A DNA stretch of 64,000 bases from Candidatus Pantoea floridensis (GTDB taxonomy: Bacteria > Pseudomonadota > Gammaproteobacteria > Enterobacterales > Enterobacteriaceae). The notes under the pieces were generated by a model. The model did no database searches. It had not been told where the DNA came from and saw only the letters and a list, made by a program, of their open reading frames with translations. Positions 60,090 through 64,000 of the stretch are shown one piece after another (position 1 is the first letter of the stretch; every line of letters starts with the position of its first letter). The DNA is taken from the NCBI RefSeq assembly GCF_900215435.1, contig NZ_OCMY01000001.1:3410001-3474000 (forward strand), written 5' to 3'. Made by a program: the position numbers and the translations under genes.

Positions 60090-61318
60090 TGGGAAAGATA
60101 TCAGTAAAAAATGTAGGAAAAGCATATAAACAGTATCCTACTCGCTGGAGTAGATTGGCTGAGTGGTTTTTGCCAGGTAAAAGAAATTTTCATAAATTAA
60201 AATGGGTTTTAGAAGATATATCTTTTGAAGTGAATGCTGGAGAGGCTCTTGGTATAATAGGTATTAACGGTGCTGGTAAAAGTACGTTATTAAAAATGAT
60301 TACTGGTACCACTCAGCCAACTACAGGAAATATCAAACTAGAAGGGCGCGTAGCGGCGATGCTGGAATTAGGAATGGGATTCCATCCTGATTTTACTGGT
60401 AGGCAAAATGCTATTATGTCAGGGCAGCTGTTAGGGTATAGTTTAGAAGATATATCCCGATTAATGCCAGCTATTGAAGAATTTGCAGAGATAGGAACAT
60501 ATATAGATCAACCAGTAAGAGTTTATTCTAGCGGCATGCAAATGAGATTAGCTTTTTCAGTTGCAACCGCCGTTAGGCCCGATATTTTGATAGTGGATGA
60601 GGCATTATCTGTTGGAGATGCTTATTTTCAGCATAAAAGCTTTAACCGAATTAGAGAGTTTAGTAGGGCAGGGACGACACTTCTTATTGTATCACATGAT
60701 AAACAATCAATTCAGAGTATTTGTGATAGAGCCATTTTGTTAAATAAGGGAAAACTTGAAATGGAAGGTGATCCTGAATCTGTGATGGATTATTATAATG
60801 CTCTTCTTGCAGACAAACAAAATCAAAAAATTGAGCAAGTAGAATTAAGTGATGGTTCAATCCAAACTATTTCTGGAAATGGTGAAGCGGTTGTTGAAGA
60901 TATTCGAATTCTTAATGAACAAGGTGAAACCATCGAGTTCTTAAACGTTGGTGAAAAAGTCTGCTTGAAGGTAACGGTTAGAGTTAATGAATATATTCCA
61001 AGGCTGATCTTTGGGTATGGTATAAAGGACCGGCTAGGGCAGGTTATTTATGGGACAAATACTGAACTCAAAAAAATGCCGATTGATAACGCTGAGAAAG
61101 GGTCTAAATATATATTGACTATACATTTTGATGCAAACCTAGGCCCGGGTAGTTATTCTATACAAACAGCGTTAGTAAGTACTGATACGCATTTGGTAAA
61201 TAACTATGAATGGCGAGATTTAGCCCTTGTTTTTAATGTTTTAAATATTAATAAAACCCAATTTACAGGTTGTGCTTGGATTGATCCTGAGATTAAAATT
61301 AAGGCAATAATATTGTGA
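60089..61318 (+). CDS. wzt: ABC transporter ATPase Wzt with C-terminal carbohydrate-binding domain
   Basis: Wzt powers O-chain export. Walker A GINGAGKSTLLK is near residues 60-71, the signature YSSGMQMRLAFSVA near 147 and Walker B DILIVDEAL near 168. After residue 250 an extra domain of about 150 residues rich in beta strands follows, as in Wzt of E. coli O8 and O9a, where it recognises the modified end of the finished chain. The length of 409 residues fits that class, not the short Wzt proteins lacking the domain. Confidence 0.9.
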   Translation: MGKISVKNVGKAYKQYPTRWSRLAEWFLPGKRNFHKLKWVLEDISFEVNAGEALGIIGINGAGKSTLLKMITGTTQPTTGNIKLEGRVAAMLELGMGFHPDFTGRQNAIMSGQLLGYSLEDISRLMPAIEEFAEIGTYIDQPVRVYSSGMQMRLAFSVATAVRPDILIVDEALSVGDAYFQHKSFNRIREFSRAGTTLLIVSHDKQSIQSICDRAILLNKGKLEMEGDPESVMDYYNALLADKQNQKIEQVELSDGSIQTISGNGEAVVEDIRILNEQGETIEFLNVGEKVCLKVTVRVNEYIPRLIFGYGIKDRLGQVIYGTNTELKKMPIDNAEKGSKYILTIHFDANLGPGSYSIQTALVSTDTHLVNNYEWRDLALVFNVLNINKTQFTGCAWIDPEIKIKAIIL

Positions 61319-62238
61319 TTAGCTATGCTCAGAACTATGAAGATGTGATGTTATGGCGTGCTCTTAAGCACATTGAGAATGGTTTTTATATTGATGTTGG
61401 GGCAGCGTGGCCTGAGCATGATTCAGTTACTAAACATTTTTATGATTCGGGATGGACTGGTATCAATATTGAGCCTAATCCTTCATTTGCCGAGCTATAT
61501 TTAAAAGAACGTAAGCGTGATATTAATTTGCAGATCGCAATTTCGGACTTTGATGGATTTAGTGAGATTAACTTTATTAATGATACTGGTTTATCAACAT
61601 TAAAGGATGATATTGCTAAAAAACATACTGAATTAGGTTTCGAAAGTTTTTCCGAAAGAGTAGTAGTAAAAAAACTGGCTGAAGTAATGCAAAGGTATGT
61701 TCACAAAGGACAAGAAATTCATTTCTTAAAAATTGATGTTGAAGGCCTCGAGAAAAATGTATTACTAGGTATGAACTGGGAGGGGGTCAGGCCGTGGATA
61801 ATTGTAGTAGAATCTACAGTACCGCTATCTCAGGAGGAAAACTTTGTTGATTGGGAATATATGCTTAGTAATAATGATTATGCATGTGTTTATTATGACG
61901 GTCTTAACAGGTTCTATCTTGCGAAAGAGCACAATGAACTCAAACACCACTTTCGATTTCCTCCAAATGTTTTCGATAATTTCATTCAAAATAAAGAAAT
62001 AATAAAGGATGGAAAAATAAAATCTTTAGAAAATGAGGTTAATTCATTCAAGGATACAGTGGCGAACTTGGATAAAAAGCTTCTAGAGTTAAATGTAATT
62101 CATACTACTTTGCAAAATGAGTTGGATGCAACTAAAATAAATTTTAACAAGTTGCGTATGGAAATGAAAAAGTTTGAAACTAGTTTTGCTTGGAAAATAA
62201 ATGTGAAACTTAAGAAGTTTTTTCTTAGAAGGAAATAA
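61315..62238 (+). CDS. FkbM-family methyltransferase with a C-terminal coiled coil
   Basis: This SAM-dependent O-methyltransferase (307 residues) has YIDVGAAWPEHDSVTKHFYD as motif I near residue 23, GINIEPNPSFAELY near 50 and FLKIDVEGLEKNVLLGM near 138. After residue 225 the chain is about eight regular heptads (to about 290) rich in Lys, Glu and Leu, ending in WKINVKLKKFFLRRK, a likely membrane-contact tail. GTG is the start and overlaps the wzt stop. Being next to a Wzt with a binding domain, it may methylate chain ends; alternatively it methylates internal sugars. Confidence 0.82.
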   Translation: MISYAQNYEDVMLWRALKHIENGFYIDVGAAWPEHDSVTKHFYDSGWTGINIEPNPSFAELYLKERKRDINLQIAISDFDGFSEINFINDTGLSTLKDDIAKKHTELGFESFSERVVVKKLAEVMQRYVHKGQEIHFLKIDVEGLEKNVLLGMNWEGVRPWIIVVESTVPLSQEENFVDWEYMLSNNDYACVYYDGLNRFYLAKEHNELKHHFRFPPNVFDNFIQNKEIIKDGKIKSLENEVNSFKDTVANLDKKLLELNVIHTTLQNELDATKINFNKLRMEMKKFETSFAWKINVKLKKFFLRRK

Positions 62239-62241
62239 GAA

Positions 62242-63459
62242 ATGAAGAGTATTCTTTTTTTAAGTACATATCCATTTTCTAAGCCAAGGCACGGTGGACA
62301 GATTAGACTTCATCAACTTGTTAAAAAATTTGAGAGAAATGGTTGGACAACTCGTTCAATTGCAGTATATGAACAAGAAAGCTATTTAGGTGATGAGCTT
62401 GGAGCTTATGATGTTCCATTCCCAGTTGACTCAAAATATAGAATGTATAAAGGGAAGTATGTCCCACTAATTAATGATCTGTTAACAGGACAGTTTGCAA
62501 TATCAGAGGATGATGGTTTAGATAAAATAATTGCTAACCTTCCACCGCAGATAGATATAATACATGTGGAACAGTGTTGGCTTTGGCCATTAGTTGGAAA
62601 AATAAAATCACTGCCAAAGTATAAGAATGTAATTGTAGTGTTTGGCTCGCAAAATATTGAATACATATTAAAAGATGAAATTTTAGAACAGTATCATGTC
62701 AACGATAGGGATGACGTTATTCAGGATATTAAAGCTCTTGAACTGAAAGCTGTGCTTGAAGCCGATATTGTAGCAGCTGTCACTGAATGTGATGTTGAAT
62801 TCATGAGGGAATGGCATCGTAGAGAAATAAAACTCGCTGCAAACGGTATTGAACCTTGGGAATCAAATATCTTAACCGATAAGTGGGAAAAGAGATTACC
62901 CAAAGCACCTTGGCTACTCTATATAGCCAGTGCTCATCCACCAAACTTTACTAGTTTTAATAAAATTATTGGCGAAAGCTTAGCTTGCATTCCGCCTGAT
63001 AGTAAGCTTGTAATCGCTGGAAGTGTATGTGAACATATTTACAAAGAAGTATTAAAATCTAAGTGGGCCAGCATTAATATGAGTCGTCTTGAATTTTTAT
63101 ATGTACTTGATGATGCTGATCTTGCAGAGGTAAAAAATAGAGCGTATGCCTATTTTCTGCCCATTGAACATGGCGGTGGTTCAAATCTTAAAACAGCTGA
63201 AGCCCTCTATTCAGGAAAACCAATCATTGGTACGATTTCTTCCTTTAGAGGCTTCGAAAAATACTCTGACAGCCCACGCGTGAATGTGATTCGAACACCA
63301 GAGGAATTTTTCGAGGTAACAAGAAAAGTACTTTCTAATCCGCAGCCAGTTTTAGAACAACAAGAACGTGTCAATTTAGAAAACTTAACTTGGGATAAAA
63401 CATTAGACAAGTTGTATTCTGATGTTCAGAATTATTATGAGGCCTCTGTAAATGCATAA
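62242..63459 (+). CDS. GT-B glycosyltransferase of the O-antigen cluster
   Basis: The 405-residue protein is a GT4-type transferase. KSILFLSTYPFSKPRHGGQIRL at the N-terminus forms the acceptor-domain loop. VTECDVEFM near residue 175, KLAANGIEP near 193 and the C-terminal LPIEHGGGSNLKTAEALYSGKPIIGT near 312 form the donor site. With manC and manB in the operon, a mannosyltransferase is plausible but not shown. It starts three bases after the methyltransferase stop and ends with an 8-base overlap with the next gene. Confidence 0.85.
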   Translation: MKSILFLSTYPFSKPRHGGQIRLHQLVKKFERNGWTTRSIAVYEQESYLGDELGAYDVPFPVDSKYRMYKGKYVPLINDLLTGQFAISEDDGLDKIIANLPPQIDIIHVEQCWLWPLVGKIKSLPKYKNVIVVFGSQNIEYILKDEILEQYHVNDRDDVIQDIKALELKAVLEADIVAAVTECDVEFMREWHRREIKLAANGIEPWESNILTDKWEKRLPKAPWLLYIASAHPPNFTSFNKIIGESLACIPPDSKLVIAGSVCEHIYKEVLKSKWASINMSRLEFLYVLDDADLAEVKNRAYAYFLPIEHGGGSNLKTAEALYSGKPIIGTISSFRGFEKYSDSPRVNVIRTPEEFFEVTRKVLSNPQPVLEQQERVNLENLTWDKTLDKLYSDVQNYYEASVNA

Positions 63460-64000
63460 TACTTGGATTGATGTCACAACAATTTTAGGCTGGCAACGAT
63501 CTGCTGTTGGTATTGTTAGAACAGAGGTTGAATGTGCTACATTTGCTTTAAAAATGCACTCATCGAATTGTATTAAATTCTGTGCGTATACCCCTTCAAA
63601 AGGGTATTATGAAATTAACAGATTACTTGTTGAACAGACTATTGAAAGAATTAATGGGCATGTTAAGAAAAAAGAAATTGATTCGCAAAATATCGTAGTC
63701 CAACAAGTTGATTTTAAGACTAAATGCAAAACATCAGTCTTAAAATGTATAAGGCTGCTGCCAACCCGAATGCAGCGTAAAGTTATAAACTACCTTTTAC
63801 CACGTCGGGTTGCTGCTAATAGCTTATTAACTTCTTTAAGACATGGTAAATTAGCTTTTAAGCAATTTTTCAAACCAAATGTATCAGTTCCTCATTTTCA
63901 GAATGTTGGAAGCACGGTAAGTGATGGTGCTAAATATCCTTTTTGTCAAAATGATGAATATATTTCTCTTGGACTGGATTGGGATCAAAAAGACTTTCAA
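63452..64000 (+). CDS. glycosyltransferase, partial at the window end
   Basis: A reading frame opens with ATG inside the last codons of the previous gene (ATGCATAA overlap) and stays open for 183 codons to the window edge. It begins MHNTWIDVTTILGWQRSAVG, followed by IVRTEVE, an opening seen in mannosyltransferase-like GT4 proteins of O-antigen clusters. The catalytic domain lies beyond the window. Codon use is AT-rich like its neighbours. Confidence 0.65.
   Translation, partial: MHNTWIDVTTILGWQRSAVGIVRTEVECATFALKMHSSNCIKFCAYTPSKGYYEINRLLVEQTIERINGHVKKKEIDSQNIVVQQVDFKTKCKTSVLKCIRLLPTRMQRKVINYLLPRRVAANSLLTSLRHGKLAFKQFFKPNVSVPHFQNVGSTVSDGAKYPFCQNDEYISLGLDWDQKDFQ

Noticed and set aside
1..64000. 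CRISPR array, insertion sequence or prophage
   Set aside because: No regularly spaced repeats, transposase, integrase or phage structural genes were found; the only repeats are REP pairs, ERIC elements and one short direct repeat.

Overview
The window is chromosomal DNA from an enterobacterium of the Erwiniaceae, most like Pantoea or Erwinia. Three things point there. The gene order thiM, yegS, yegQ, baeRS, mdtDCBA, yegD, yegE, udk, dcd, asmA, yegH, exopolysaccharide locus, galF is the order known from the E. coli 45-47 min region. The exopolysaccharide genes have the amylovoran/stewartan (ams/cps/wce) layout rather than that of colanic acid. The spacers carry ERIC elements and REP-type palindromes typical of Enterobacterales. 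All names come from reading the sequence; no database search was run.

Layout. Positions 1-1600 are AT-rich and hold a DUF4823-like lipoprotein gene and a small membrane-protein gene, with a near-consensus RcsAB box upstream. Positions 1.8-4.7 kb hold a TPP riboswitch, thiM-thiD and fbaB. Positions 4.8-9.5 kb hold a sugar-acid operon (rspB, an MFS transporter, a ydfI-like oxidoreductase, rspR) with a perfect CRP half-site pair upstream and no rspA. Then come tRNA-Asn, a Gfo/Idh/MocA oxidoreductase, yegS and yegQ (trhP). Positions 14.1-25.1 kb are the BaeSR two-component system and the MdtABC RND pump with MdtD. Positions 25.4-37.8 kb hold an aldo/keto reductase, an OprB-family porin, yegD, yegE (dgcE, without its EAL domain), a PAP2 phosphatase, udk, dcd, asmA and yegH.

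Positions 38.1-53.7 kb are the exopolysaccharide locus amsG, wza, wzb, wzc, amsB, two glycosyltransferases, amsF, amsJ, amsK, amsL. It has a long leader with a JUMPstart/ops element and a candidate RcsAB box. No Wzy polymerase gene (amsC in Erwinia amylovora) lies in the locus. galF and galE follow. From 56 kb a second JUMPstart leads an AT-rich O-antigen cluster: manC, manB, wzm, wzt, an FkbM methyltransferase with a coiled-coil tail, a glycosyltransferase and a further glycosyltransferase cut by the window end. It looks like an ABC-transporter-dependent O antigen built from GDP-mannose, possibly with a methyl cap that sets chain length.

Genes working together. AmsG primes undecaprenyl phosphate; AmsB, AmsK and the two unnamed transferases extend the repeat; AmsJ adds pyruvate; AmsL flips; Wzc, Wzb and Wza export. 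GalF and GalE sit in the UDP-glucose/UDP-galactose supply, and ManC and ManB make GDP-mannose for the second glycan. Two repeat families occupy spacers: paired palindromes with CTAC/GTAG heads (eight sites) and ERIC elements (two sites). One ERIC supplies the stop codon of a glycosyltransferase gene.
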